A DNA stretch of 64,000 bases, from the NCBI GenBank assembly GCA_965275915.1, contig CBDHYI010000004.1:291757-355756 (forward strand), written 5' to 3'. Shown one piece after another: positions 16,808-26,143 of the stretch. How positions within the stretch are numbered: position 1 is the stretch's first letter; each line of letters begins with the position of its first letter. The position numbers and the translations under genes were made by a program. The notes under the pieces are model-generated. The model did not search any database. It had not been told where the DNA came from and was given only the letters and a program-made list of their open reading frames with translations. Origin of the DNA: JBDWFY01 sp965275915. GTDB lineage: Bacteria; Pseudomonadota; Alphaproteobacteria; Rhizobiales; Stappiaceae.

Positions 16808-18073
16808 ATGAGATTTAAACTATATGCCAGCGTAGCAACGATCGCGCTCAGCGGCGTCGCGCATGCGGAGGATTTGACCGTCTTTGGGCCCTGGCTGGGG
16901 CCGGATCAGGTGACTGTCGAGAAGGTTCTGGCGGACTTTGCCGCAAAGTCCGGTCATAACGTCTCCTATGTTGGCTCAGACAGTTTCGAACAGCAAATTC
17001 TGATTGATGCTGAAGCGGGTTCAGCGCCAAATATAGCGGTCTTTCCTCAGCCGGGGCTGGCTGCCGATATGGCGCGACGCGGGTTTCTGACGCCGCTGAA
17101 GGACGGAACAGCCGAATGGATCGCCGACAACTACGCGGCGGGGCCGTCGTGGGTGGATCTTGGCACGTATGAAAATGCGGACGGGAACAAAGAACTTTTT
17201 GGATTTTTCTACAAAGTCGATGTGAAGTCTCTCGTCTGGTACAGCCCTGAAAATTTCGAAGATGCCGGTTATGAAGTCCCTACAACGATGGAAGAGCTGA
17301 AAGCGTTGACCGATCAGATCGTTGCGGATGGTGAAACGCCCTGGTGCATCGGTCTGGGTTCAGGAGGCGCAACAGGCTGGCCCGCGACCGACTGGGTTGA
17401 GGACATGTTGCTGCGCACGCAACCTCCCGAAGTTTACGACAAGTGGGTGAGCAACGAAATTCCATTTGACTCACCTGAAATATTGGGTGCGATCGAGGAA
17501 TTCGGATATTTTGCGCGGAACGACGACTACGTTGCGGGCGGCGCTGCGACGGTGGCTTCCACCGATTTCCGTGATAGCCCGAAAGGCCTGTTTGCTTCGC
17601 CGCCACAGTGCTACATGCACCGTCAGGCGTCCTTTATCCCCGCATTCTTTCCGGAAGGCACGTCGGTTGGCGAAGACGCCGATTTTTTCTACCTCCCGGC
17701 CTATGCCAGCAAGGATCTCGGAACTCCCGTGCTCGGAGCGGGAACTGTCTGGGGCATCACCAACGAAAACGATGCCGCACATGATCTGATTGAATATCTT
17801 CAGACAACAGACGCGCATGAAATCTGGATGGGACTGGGCGGCTTCCTGACGCCACACAAGGGCGTGGATACCTCCAAGTTCTCTGACGCAGCAACCGCAA
17901 AGATGAACGACATTCTGCTTGCTGCGACAACATTCCGGTTCGACGGTTCCGATCTGATGCCGGGGGGCGTCGGAGCCGGAACTTTCTGGACAGGTATGGT
18001 GGACTATGCGGGTGGTGAGGACGCCGCCGAAGTCGCCGGCGCGATCCAGGACAGCTGGGATTCCCTCAAGTAA
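16808..18073 (+). CDS. aglE: Alpha-glucoside ABC transporter, periplasmic binding protein
   Basis: 421 residues, extracellular solute-binding family 1. A signal peptide MRFKLYASVATIALSGVAHA is followed by EDLTVFGPWLGPDQVTVEKV and the typical two-lobe pattern (GSGGATGWPATDWVEDMLL; GAGTVWGITNENDAAHDLIEYLQ). It binds trehalose, sucrose or maltose-type sugars in characterised AglE proteins and delivers them to AglFG. The ATG at 16808 follows GGGAGG with good spacing; the frame extends upstream to 16730 but across the operator region. It is separated from aglF by a hairpin. Confidence 0.93.
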   Translation: MRFKLYASVATIALSGVAHAEDLTVFGPWLGPDQVTVEKVLADFAAKSGHNVSYVGSDSFEQQILIDAEAGSAPNIAVFPQPGLAADMARRGFLTPLKDGTAEWIADNYAAGPSWVDLGTYENADGNKELFGFFYKVDVKSLVWYSPENFEDAGYEVPTTMEELKALTDQIVADGETPWCIGLGSGGATGWPATDWVEDMLLRTQPPEVYDKWVSNEIPFDSPEILGAIEEFGYFARNDDYVAGGAATVASTDFRDSPKGLFASPPQCYMHRQASFIPAFFPEGTSVGEDADFFYLPAYASKDLGTPVLGAGTVWGITNENDAAHDLIEYLQTTDAHEIWMGLGGFLTPHKGVDTSKFSDAATAKMNDILLAATTFRFDGSDLMPGGVGAGTFWTGMVDYAGGEDAAEVAGAIQDSWDSLK

Positions 18074-18094
18074 ACCTGCCGGCACATTAAGATC

Positions 18095-18125
18095 GGGTGA
18101 CCCCATTTGATGTTTGGGGTTACCC
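18095..18125 (+). terminator. Hairpin between aglE and aglF
   Basis: A 10-base stem (GGGTGACCCC with GGGGTTACCC, one G-U pair) closes an 11-base loop. No run of T follows, so it is more likely an mRNA-stabilising or partial-readthrough structure than a full terminator. Such hairpins behind binding-protein genes commonly raise the ratio of binding protein to permease. Confidence 0.6.
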
Positions 18126-18188
18126 CGCATTTCCGGGCCACCGTTAGCCCATCAAAGCCAACAATAATTTGGATAGGGAGGACGTGCG

Positions 18189-19403
18189 ATGCAAGCCGCA
18201 CTGCTGGGACTTGTGACCATCGTGGTCGGTGTGGGGGGATGTCTTCTCTACTATTACTGCTCTAACTTGTTCCTCGACAAAGTCCTCTTCCCTGCCAGCG
18301 GCCCGAACGCGGGCCGGAACATCAACCGGGCAAACTTTGTCCGGCCATGGCTGTTTGTGCTGCCGGCTGTCCTGGCGCTGGGCCTGTATCTTGCCTATCC
18401 GGTTTTTGCCACCCTTTGGTACTCGGTCACTGACCGGTCACAAGGTGGCGCATTTGTAGGTCTTCAGAACTACGGCCAGATGATGGGAGAGCCCAAGTTC
18501 TGGGAAGCAATGCGCAACAACATGCTGTGGTTGATCATCGTGCCGGCGACCTCAACCGCAGCGGGTTTGCTGGTTGCACAGCTTACGGACCGCCTGAGTT
18601 GGGGAAGTATCGCCAAATCGCTGATCTTCATGCCGATGGCAATTTCCTTTGTCGGCGCTTCGGTGATCTTCAAACTCATTTACGATACCCGGCCCGCGGA
18701 TCAGGCGCAAATCGGCATAATGAACGCGGTCTGGCTGCAATTCGACGGAGGCATTGGATCTTTTCTGTTCCTCCGACTGCTGCCGGCATCCTTAATGTTG
18801 TTTGGTACCGCAATCGCACTTTATGTCGCGTGGGGTTTCTACAAGACAATTCAGGAAAAAGGCGGCCTCGTCCTCCGAGGATTTGGGATCGTCGCGCTGG
18901 TCTATTTCGCGTTCATATTCGCCGGCATTGCGTTCCGCGCATTGACGATGACGTTTCCCTATGGCGAGCCCCAGACGTGGCTGACGATTCCAGGATGGAA
19001 TTCGTTTCTTTTAATGGTCGTGCTGATCTGGATCCAAACCGGATTTGCGATGGTGATTTTGTCCGCGGCGCTACGCGGGATTCCGGAGGAAACGGTTGAA
19101 GCGGCCATTGTTGATGGAGCCAACCCGTTCCAGGTGTTCTTCAAGATCAAAATGCCTCAGATATCCGGCACCATCGTGGTGGTCTGGACGACAATCACGC
19201 TGACGGTGCTGAAGGTCTTTGACATCGTTTTTGCGATGACGAACGGTCAATGGGAAAGTCAGGTTTTGGCCAACTACATGTTCGACAAGCTGTTCCGGGC
19301 CAATGATTGGGGCGTGGGATCAGCTGCCGCAATGGTGATCATGTTGCTGGTCAGCCCGATCCTTATCTGGAATGTCTACAATGCCCGTAAGGAGATGCGC
19401 TGA
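18189..19403 (+). CDS. aglF: Alpha-glucoside ABC transporter permease
   Basis: 404 residues. It has an extended hydrophobic N-terminus (LLGLVTIVVGVGGCLLYYY) and then the MalF-like membrane domain with the EAA loop EETVEAAIVDGANPFQVFFKIKMPQI (about 300-325) that contacts the ATPase. The start is preceded by GGGAGGACGTGCG. Together with AglG it forms the transmembrane channel. Length and layout match AglF of other alphaproteobacteria. Confidence 0.93.
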   Translation: MQAALLGLVTIVVGVGGCLLYYYCSNLFLDKVLFPASGPNAGRNINRANFVRPWLFVLPAVLALGLYLAYPVFATLWYSVTDRSQGGAFVGLQNYGQMMGEPKFWEAMRNNMLWLIIVPATSTAAGLLVAQLTDRLSWGSIAKSLIFMPMAISFVGASVIFKLIYDTRPADQAQIGIMNAVWLQFDGGIGSFLFLRLLPASLMLFGTAIALYVAWGFYKTIQEKGGLVLRGFGIVALVYFAFIFAGIAFRALTMTFPYGEPQTWLTIPGWNSFLLMVVLIWIQTGFAMVILSAALRGIPEETVEAAIVDGANPFQVFFKIKMPQISGTIVVVWTTITLTVLKVFDIVFAMTNGQWESQVLANYMFDKLFRANDWGVGSAAAMVIMLLVSPILIWNVYNARKEMR

Positions 19404-19430
19404 TGGCCCTCGACAGGACAGGAGCAAGTT

Positions 19431-20585
19431 ATGGATAACATTGCCGGAAGTAAATCGAGCCTTACCTGGGTTGTGCAGATCTCTGTCATCGCTCTGGTTG
19501 TACTCTGGTTGTTCCCGACCGTGGGCCTCTTCGTTTCATCTTTCCGAACAGCCGATCAGATTACCGGATCGGGCTGGTGGCAGTCGCTGTTCCCAACCGA
19601 GCAGAATGCCACTTATCGCGCCACTGATCCCGACGATGAGGGCGCACAGCAGTTTATTGACGGCAAGTATGTCATCGAGGGAAACATCTACGGCCAGGGA
19701 TCTCCAGCACAGATTTCGGCCTGGGGAATCTCGTCCCGCGATATCAAAGCATATACACCCGGCGAGACCGCTACTTTCGGTGATGGAGAAACGATGACTG
19801 TCCAGTCAAACGGAGACTACCGTTGGACGGGGACTGAGCCGCTTTCCGGACGCGGACAGCGAATATTTGTCACCGCAACATCCCCGCCGGAGTTCACCAC
19901 GTCAAATTACGTGAAGGTTCTCACGGGTGGATACTCAGATGGCGGTATGACGCGCGCTTTTTTCAATACGCTTACCGTTACAATTCCCGCAACAATCATT
20001 CCAATTGTTGTCGCCGCTTTTGCTGCGTACGCGTTGGCGTGGATGGATTTTCCAGGACGGGCGATCCTGATCGCAATGATTGTGGGGCTTCTTGTCGTCC
20101 CCCTGCAGCTGGCGCTGATTCCGCTTTTGCGGCTGCACCTGGAAATTGGCATCGGTAAAGGGTACCTGGGCACCTGGCTGGCTCACACCGGCTTCGGATT
20201 GCCTTTGGCGGTCTATTTGTTGCGCAATTACATGGTTGGCCTTCCCAAGGATATTATCGAAAATGCAAAGGTCGATGGGGCGACGGATTTCCAGATTTTC
20301 ACAAAGATTATCTTGCCGCTGTCATTTCCGGCGCTGGCCAGCTTTGCGATCTTTCAGTTCCTCTGGACATGGAACGATCTGCTTGTCGCGAAAGTCTTTC
20401 TGATTGATGCCACGGGTCAGACGACCGTGATGACTCAGCAAATTGTCGAGCTTCTGGGAACCCGGGGCGGCAATTGGGAGATCCTTTCGACCGCGGCCTT
20501 TGTGTCAATCGCCGTACCGCTCGCGGTCTTTTTCCTGATGCAGAAATACCTGGTTCGCGGCCTGTTGGCCGGATCTGTAAAGTGA
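19431..20585 (+). CDS. aglG: Alpha-glucoside ABC transporter permease
   Basis: 384 residues, MalG-like. After TM1 (VVQISVIALVVLWLFPTVGLFVSSFR) there is an unusually long periplasmic insertion of about 120 residues, characteristic of AglG. The remaining helices follow, with the EAA loop PKDIIENAKVDGATDFQIFTKIILPL. It begins 27 bases after aglF and ends 7 bases before aglA, so it lies inside one transcript. Confidence 0.93.
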   Translation: MDNIAGSKSSLTWVVQISVIALVVLWLFPTVGLFVSSFRTADQITGSGWWQSLFPTEQNATYRATDPDDEGAQQFIDGKYVIEGNIYGQGSPAQISAWGISSRDIKAYTPGETATFGDGETMTVQSNGDYRWTGTEPLSGRGQRIFVTATSPPEFTTSNYVKVLTGGYSDGGMTRAFFNTLTVTIPATIIPIVVAAFAAYALAWMDFPGRAILIAMIVGLLVVPLQLALIPLLRLHLEIGIGKGYLGTWLAHTGFGLPLAVYLLRNYMVGLPKDIIENAKVDGATDFQIFTKIILPLSFPALASFAIFQFLWTWNDLLVAKVFLIDATGQTTVMTQQIVELLGTRGGNWEILSTAAFVSIAVPLAVFFLMQKYLVRGLLAGSVK

Positions 20586-20592
20586 GTAGATC

Positions 20593-22245
20593 ATGAACTT
20601 GCATTCAATGGTGCGCTGCCAGTTCGACAACAAAGCAAATCCGGATTGGTGGCGCGGTGCCGTGATTTACCAAATCTATCCGCGCAGCTTTCAGGACAGC
20701 AATGGCGACGGCATAGGCGACCTCATGGGAATTGTTCGGCGGATGCCGTATATCGCCAGCCTTGGTGTTGACGCCATTTGGATAGCGCCGTTTTTTACAT
20801 CTCCCATGAAGGACTTCGGATACGATGTCAGCGACTATTGCGATGTCGATCCGATGTTCGGGACGCTTGCGGATTTCGATGCTGTCGTGGACGCAGCCCA
20901 TTCGGCCGGCGTAAGGGTCCTGATCGATTTGGTTTTGAGCCACACCAGCGATCAGCATCCCTGGTTCATTGAAAGTCGGGCCAGCCGGGATAACCCCAAG
21001 TCTGACTGGTATGTGTGGTCGGATCCAAAGCCCGATGGCACGGTTCCCAATAACTGGTTATCGATATTTGGCGGTTCGTCCTGGCAATGGAGCGCAGAAC
21101 GCCAGCAATACTATCTGCACAATTTCTTGTCCTCGCAACCGGACTTGAACTTTCACTGCGATGAAGTGCAGCAAGCAGTTCTGGATGTGGCACAGTTCTG
21201 GCTGAACAGAGGTGTTGACGGGTTCCGCCTGGATACGATCAACTTCTACGTTCACGATGCCCAGTTGCGGGACAACCCGCCGTTGCCGCAGGAGATGCGG
21301 AATTCAACGATCGCGCCGCAAGTGAATCCATACAACCACCAAGAGCACACTTACGACAAGAACAGGCCGGAAAACCTCGAATTCCTGCGCAAACTTCGCG
21401 CCACGATGGACCCCTTTGGTGCAGCCGCTGTCGGCGAAGTCGGGGATGCTCAAAAGGGACTGGAGATCATGGGCCAGTACACTGCTGGCGATGATCTCAT
21501 GCACATGTGCTATGCGTTTGAGTTCCTTTCAAACGATCGCCCGACAGCCGCTGAAATCGTGACCATCATGGACCGGGTTGACCAGGTTGCGGCGGATGGC
21601 TGGCCCTGCTGGGCGTTCTCCAACCACGATACCGTCCGTCACGCGACCCGCTGGGGGCTGGAGCTGAACGGACTGAAACTGATGACAACTCTGATGATGT
21701 GTCTGCGCGGGTCGGTCTGTATCTATCAGGGCGAAGAGCTGGGGTTTGGAGAAGCAGATCTGGCCTATGAAGATCTGCAGGATCCCTACGGCAAAGAGTT
21801 CTGGCCCAAATTCAAGGGTCGTGATGGTTGCCGCACGCCGATGGTTTGGGAAATATCCAACCAGAATGGCGGCTTCTCTGAAGGCCGGCCCTGGTTACCG
21901 GTGTCAACTGCGCATCTGATGCACAGCGTAACGAAGCAAGAAGATGAACCGGGGGCATTGCTACATCATTATCGCAAGGCAATTGCATTTCGCAGGGCCC
22001 ATCCGGCCCTGCGCATCGGCGCGAATGACAAGATCAGGGCGTCAGGAGACGTTGTATATTTTCAGCGCATGTCGGCGGAGGAGCGACTGCTCTGCGTTTT
22101 CAATTTGTCGGACACGCCCTCCGTTTTCGAACTGCCTACCGGACAATGGACGCCCATCGGAGAAGAATTGGGCACAGCTCATGTCTCAGTGGACGGAAAA
22201 CTACACCTGGGGCCCTGGCAAGTGTGCCTGGCTCAGGCGCACTAA
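20593..22245 (+). CDS. aglA: Cytoplasmic alpha-glucosidase, GH13
   Basis: 550-residue glycoside hydrolase family 13 enzyme that hydrolyses the alpha-glucosides imported by AglEFGK. The catalytic residues are visible: nucleophile Asp214 in VDGFRLDT, acid/base Glu282 in VGEVGD, and transition-state Asp346 in FSNHDTVRH. The N-terminal VIYQIYPRSFQDSNGDGIGDL is the oligo-1,6-glucosidase/alpha-glucosidase start. There is no signal peptide, consistent with uptake before hydrolysis. It sits within the agl operon, 7 bases after aglG and 14 before aglK. Confidence 0.95.
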   Translation: MNLHSMVRCQFDNKANPDWWRGAVIYQIYPRSFQDSNGDGIGDLMGIVRRMPYIASLGVDAIWIAPFFTSPMKDFGYDVSDYCDVDPMFGTLADFDAVVDAAHSAGVRVLIDLVLSHTSDQHPWFIESRASRDNPKSDWYVWSDPKPDGTVPNNWLSIFGGSSWQWSAERQQYYLHNFLSSQPDLNFHCDEVQQAVLDVAQFWLNRGVDGFRLDTINFYVHDAQLRDNPPLPQEMRNSTIAPQVNPYNHQEHTYDKNRPENLEFLRKLRATMDPFGAAAVGEVGDAQKGLEIMGQYTAGDDLMHMCYAFEFLSNDRPTAAEIVTIMDRVDQVAADGWPCWAFSNHDTVRHATRWGLELNGLKLMTTLMMCLRGSVCIYQGEELGFGEADLAYEDLQDPYGKEFWPKFKGRDGCRTPMVWEISNQNGGFSEGRPWLPVSTAHLMHSVTKQEDEPGALLHHYRKAIAFRRAHPALRIGANDKIRASGDVVYFQRMSAEERLLCVFNLSDTPSVFELPTGQWTPIGEELGTAHVSVDGKLHLGPWQVCLAQAH

Positions 22246-22259
22246 TCGGGGAGGACACG

Positions 22260-23351
22260 ATGGCTAATCTTAAACTGACCGATGTCGAAAAGACATATGG
22301 GGGCACGATTAACGTGCTCAAAAATATCAATCTGGACATTAAGACAGGTGAGTTGATCGTATTTGTCGGGCCTTCAGGTTGCGGCAAGTCAACGCTCCTG
22401 CGCATGATTGCCGGTCTGGAGAAAATCACCAGTGGGACTTTGGCGATTGATGACACGGTCGTAAACGATGTCCCCCCCGCGCAGCGCGGTATTGCCATGG
22501 TGTTTCAATCCTACGCCCTTTATCCGCACATGACTGTTCGCGAAAATATGTCCTTCGCGCTTAAGTTGGCGAAGAAGACGCCGGCCGAAATTGACGAGGC
22601 AGTGACAAAAGCCGCCAAAACTCTGCAGTTGGACGAGTATCTGGACCGCCTTCCCAAAGCTTTGTCCGGCGGCCAGCGGCAGCGAGTTGCGATTGGTCGT
22701 TCGATTGTACGGGACCCCAAGGTCTATCTTTTTGACGAACCGCTCTCGAATCTTGACGCAGCATTGCGCGTGGCCACACGCATAGAAATCGCGCAACTGA
22801 AAGAGTCCATGCCCGAGAGCACGATGATCTACGTCACACATGACCAGGTAGAGGCCATGACTCTGGCGAGCCGCATTGTGGTTCTGGCGAATAAAGGCAT
22901 TGCGCAAGTCGGCAGCCCGCTTGAGCTCTACGAAAGGCCGGAAAACGAATTTGTCGCGCAATTCATCGGGTCCCCCGCCATGAACCTGCTGGCGGGAGAA
23001 ATCGTGGGCACCGGCGCTCAGACCACGATCAAGCTCGATGGCGGCGGAACAGCGGTTTCCGCGGTGAATACACAGGCGGAAGAAATGGGCTTGCGCGTGA
23101 ATATCGGTGTTCGGCCTGAGGATTTGGTCGAGAGCACGAACGATGACTATCTCTTCGAAGGCACGGTGAGTATTACAGAAGCGCTCGGGGAAGTTACGCT
23201 GCTCTATTTTGACAAAGTCGGCGACGACGACCCGGTCATTGGCAAACTCTCGGGAATTCACGCCGACCTGCGCCGTAAGTCGGTGCGGATGTCTGCGCTG
23301 CCTGAAAAAGTTCAGGTCTTCCACAATGGTCAGTCACTCTATTACCGCTGA
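22260..23351 (+). CDS. aglK: Alpha-glucoside ABC transporter ATPase
   Basis: 363-residue MalK/UgpC-type ATPase. Walker A GPSGCGKST (about 37-45), Q-loop FQSYALYPHMTV, signature LSGGQRQRVAIG, Walker B VYLFDEPLSNLD and the H-loop YVTHDQVEAM are all intact. A C-terminal TOBE/regulatory region (MNLLAGEIVGTG; IGVRPEDL) follows. The start at 22260 is preceded by GGGGAGGACACG. Such ATPases may serve several sugar importers. Confidence 0.95.
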   Translation: MANLKLTDVEKTYGGTINVLKNINLDIKTGELIVFVGPSGCGKSTLLRMIAGLEKITSGTLAIDDTVVNDVPPAQRGIAMVFQSYALYPHMTVRENMSFALKLAKKTPAEIDEAVTKAAKTLQLDEYLDRLPKALSGGQRQRVAIGRSIVRDPKVYLFDEPLSNLDAALRVATRIEIAQLKESMPESTMIYVTHDQVEAMTLASRIVVLANKGIAQVGSPLELYERPENEFVAQFIGSPAMNLLAGEIVGTGAQTTIKLDGGGTAVSAVNTQAEEMGLRVNIGVRPEDLVESTNDDYLFEGTVSITEALGEVTLLYFDKVGDDDPVIGKLSGIHADLRRKSVRMSALPEKVQVFHNGQSLYYR

Positions 23352-23385
23352 TATCGTTTTGAAAAATGCGCCATAGGAGATATTG

Positions 23386-23796
23386 ATGGACACACCAACA
23401 CTGGCCGATATGGGCATCACATCACCTGGCGAAATATCCGACTTTTCAGTTCGAAACAAAGCTCCGCGACTGGATGTGCTGACCATCTACTACAAGCGCA
23501 AAAAAATGTCTGTGCGTCCTGTCCGCCGTACTTACGAATTTGGACGCGCGATAAAGACCGTTGTTGCAGATAGTGGCACTGCCACTATGGAAGAAACTTA
23601 CGAGCTGTCGCCAATTCTGCAGGATGCGGTAAAAGAACTGCAAACCGTTCTTGGCCGCAATAAACCAATCCAGGATCCGAAGGACGCGATCATCAAGAAG
23701 CTGGAAGATCTTCAGAAAATCGCTGAAGCGGGGGACAACGCGACTGCAGTAACGAAACAGTTGCAGGACGTCAGAAAGCTTCTTGAAGACCTCTGA
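23386..23796 (+). CDS. DUF3461-like protein at the end of the agl operon
   Basis: 136 residues with an N-terminal TLADMGITSPGEISDFSVR, then LDVLTIYYKRKKMSVRPVRRTYEFGR and a later TYELSPILQDAVKEL. This pattern matches my recollection of the DUF3461 family (unknown function), which begins TLTxMGI and carries YYKRKKGS. The C-terminal 50 residues are a predicted coiled helix (KKLEDLQKIAEAGDNATAV). AGGAGATATTG precedes the ATG at 23386. It is only 34 bases after aglK, hence probably co-transcribed. What a DUF3461 protein does in sugar uptake is not known. Confidence 0.75.
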   Translation: MDTPTLADMGITSPGEISDFSVRNKAPRLDVLTIYYKRKKMSVRPVRRTYEFGRAIKTVVADSGTATMEETYELSPILQDAVKELQTVLGRNKPIQDPKDAIIKKLEDLQKIAEAGDNATAVTKQLQDVRKLLEDL

Positions 23797-23928
23797 TCCG
23801 GAAGATCTGTTGCCTCGATCGATGTGGGCCTGCGTTTGTGTCGGCTCCCGCTTTGCGCCAATCCGTGGCGACGGCCGGTATATTGCGGAGCGGTTCAACG
23901 CGCCCCTCCCTGGAGCGAGTTGTGATCT

Positions 23929-24447
23929 CTAAGTCGTCGGCCCGCCATCCTTCCGAGCCAAAATCAGGACCCAGTAGGACTGCCATTTTCCGCTTCCACG
24001 CACTTTCAGGCCGATGCCCATGTGGGTCATGTGCTTTTTCAGGAGGTTTTTGTTGTGTCCGCCGGAGCCCTGCCACCCCTTGATGGCCCAATCGAGCGTT
24101 GGATAGCCGGCTCCGAGATTTTCCGCAGCCGCGGAATGCGGATAGGCTGCGTTGTCGAGGCGCACCATCAGACCGCGATCGGTGTGCATGCTGGTCGCCA
24201 TCGTGTCTCTGGCCGCCAATTCATCGGCGGTTTGCTGCGCAATCCGATTGAGCGCCGGATCGACAGCAAGCGGCGCCAGCCCCTTCTTGGCCCGATAGGC
24301 ATTGATCTTGCTCGCCGCTGCGGCGGGACTGACGGTGAGTTCACGTTTTGTCGCCGGCACACTGGTCAGCTCCGGAGAACCGGCACAACCGGCAAGAGCC
24401 AGCGCCAAAACCACAAAACCAGGTACGACCTTTTTTCTACTGAACAA
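23929..24447 (-). CDS. CAP-domain (SCP/PR1-like) lipoprotein
   Basis: 172 residues starting at a TTG (24447) with AAGGG six bases upstream. The signal has lipobox LAGC (Cys near residue 21). A CAP domain of the bacterial YkwD type follows: INAYRAKKGLAPLAVDPALNRIAQQTADELA, the MSMHTD-like TSMHTDRG (metal His), AAENLGAGYPT and GHNKNLL. Members are secreted or envelope proteins of largely unknown biochemistry. It converges on the agl operon. Confidence 0.85.
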   Translation of the reverse strand: MFSRKKVVPGFVVLALALAGCAGSPELTSVPATKRELTVSPAAAASKINAYRAKKGLAPLAVDPALNRIAQQTADELAARDTMATSMHTDRGLMVRLDNAAYPHSAAAENLGAGYPTLDWAIKGWQGSGGHNKNLLKKHMTHMGIGLKVRGSGKWQSYWVLILARKDGGPTT

Positions 24448-24579
24448 GCACGACCCTTTTTATTGTCACCATCCTTTAGCGGCCATGACCGCGATGCGTC
24501 TAATGTGCCTTGTGCACTTTTAAATATTCCTTACAAGCAGTTTCAGGTAACGCGCAAATCAAACACACGCAGGTAAACA

Positions 24580-25776
24580 ATGTCAGTGCGTACAGGCTTT
24601 CAGTTTCTGGCCATTCCCGGGCCGACCAATGTTCCCGATCAGGTGCTCGAAGCCATGCATCGGCCCGCCGTGGACATTTACACAGGGCCGCTTCTTGATC
24701 TAACGGACCGGACGCTGGCCGACCTCAAAACCGTCTTCAAGACGAAAGGTAAAACCTACATCTATGCCTCCAACGGACATGGTGCCTGGGAAGCTGCGCT
24801 GACGAACACACTCAGCCGCGGCGATAAAATCCTGATGCTTGAAAGCGGCCGTTTCGCCCGTGGATGGGGCGAAATGGGGGAGAAGCTGGGTCTCAAACCC
24901 GAAGTCCTGCCAGGCAACTGGCGGCATGCCGTCGATGCGAACCGCCTTGAGGAACGGCTCAGAGCCGACACCGACAAGGAAATCAAGGCGATCCTTGTGG
25001 TCCAGATCGACACCGCCTCCAGCGCTCAAAACGATATTGCCCGATTGCGCGCGGCCATCGACGCCAGCGGGCACCCGGCTCTTTACATGGTCGACACGAT
25101 TGCGTCGCTGGGAACCGTCGATTTCCGGATGGATGAGTGGGGAGTCGACGTTGCTGTCGCGGGGTCGCAAAAAGGATTGATGACACCACCGGGCCTCAGC
25201 TTTGTTGCGGCCGGCGAGAAGGCGAAAAAGGCGCACGAGACTGCCGATCTCGTCACGTTTTATTGGGACTGGACTTTTCGCGAAGGACCCGAACATTACC
25301 AGAAATATTGCGGCACGCCGCCCGAACATCTTCTGTTCGGTCAGCGAAAAGCTCTGGACATGATCCTTGAAGAAGGGCTGGATGCTGTATTTCGGCGTCA
25401 CGAGCTTTTATGCGCAACGGTTCACAGCGCCCTTGAGACCTGGGCCGAGGACGGGGCATTGTCTTTCAATATGCTCGACCCGGCCGAGCGCGCCCGCTCC
25501 GTGACAACGGTGCTGCTGGACAGCGCTCACGATCCAAAAGCCCTCCGCGATGTCTGCGAAAACACCTTCGGTGTCACGCTTGGCTCAACCATCGGCGATT
25601 TGAACGGAAAAGGTTTCCGCATTGCTCATATGGGTTTTGTCAATGGCCCGATGATCCTGGGGACGCTCGGTGCGCTTGAAGTTTCCCTCAATCTTCAGCA
25701 GATTCCGCACGGAACAGGCGGACTGCAGAATGCCACGAAAACACTCGCAGCTATGCTTGGTGAGTCCTCAACTTAG
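24580..25776 (+). CDS. Class V aminotransferase (serine/alanine-glyoxylate type)
   Basis: 398-residue PLP enzyme. The N-terminal FLAIPGPTNVPDQVLEAM is typical of serine-glyoxylate aminotransferases. The cofactor Asp is in MVDTIASLG (about 172) and the Schiff-base Lys198 lies in AGSQKGLMTPPG. It would interconvert glyoxylate with serine or alanine, as in the serine cycle or glyoxylate detoxification. No serine-cycle genes are adjacent. It starts at an ATG behind AGGTAAACA. A repeat cluster follows its stop. Confidence 0.9.
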   Translation: MSVRTGFQFLAIPGPTNVPDQVLEAMHRPAVDIYTGPLLDLTDRTLADLKTVFKTKGKTYIYASNGHGAWEAALTNTLSRGDKILMLESGRFARGWGEMGEKLGLKPEVLPGNWRHAVDANRLEERLRADTDKEIKAILVVQIDTASSAQNDIARLRAAIDASGHPALYMVDTIASLGTVDFRMDEWGVDVAVAGSQKGLMTPPGLSFVAAGEKAKKAHETADLVTFYWDWTFREGPEHYQKYCGTPPEHLLFGQRKALDMILEEGLDAVFRRHELLCATVHSALETWAEDGALSFNMLDPAERARSVTTVLLDSAHDPKALRDVCENTFGVTLGSTIGDLNGKGFRIAHMGFVNGPMILGTLGALEVSLNLQQIPHGTGGLQNATKTLAAMLGESST

Positions 25777-25829
25777 AGCGATTCCCGCGAAGGTTGAGTC
25801 ACCCTCGCAAGAAGGATACGCGTGAAAAC

Positions 25830-25876
25830 AAAGGGCTGGGGCATTTCACGCGATCCAAAGATCGCGAGAGTTGCTC
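25830..25876. repeat. Second copy of the 1968-2020 repeat
   Basis: CAAAGGGCTGGGGCATTTCACG followed by CGATCCAAAGATCGCGAGAGTTGC. The 7-base inverted core CGCGATC/GATCGCG is better formed here than at 1968. It directly abuts the CTAG of the element at 25880, so the two may form a composite repeat. Confidence 0.65.
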
Positions 25877-25879
25877 TAG

Positions 25880-26143
25880 GGTATGGACCTATTAATTTCA
25901 TCCATTCTGCGAGAGCAGATTTTGTTTTTGACAAGGCGGAAAGGCGCAGGAAACCGTCCGGTTTTCAAGTCTTTGTGGGCGCAGTCAGGAACACAATATG
26001 CCTCGCCCTTCGGGTTTTGAAAGAAGTGTTCACCTGAAGGGAACCAGGGCTCGCAAAGGTATCCAACCTTCGCTTCTCCCTGGTTCTCTCCAGTCGAATA
26101 CTTCTTTCAAAACAGAATTGCATGAAATTAATAGGTCCTGAGC
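25880..26143. mobile_element. MITE-like element, long form, flanked by CTAG
   Basis: 264 bases bounded by CTAG at 25876-25879 and 26144-26147. The left end GGTATGGACCTATTAATTT and right end (minus strand GCTCAGGACCTATTAATTT) form near-perfect inverted repeats. The left half shares about 100 bases with the 12851 element. The right half has an extra segment (about 25995-26115) with its own inverted pair GAAAGAAGTGTT/AATACTTCTTTC. The right CTAG provides the TAG stop codon of recQ. Confidence 0.75.

Noticed and set aside
22389..23324. 311-codon open frame on the minus strand
   Set aside because: Antisense to aglK, which has all ATPase motifs.
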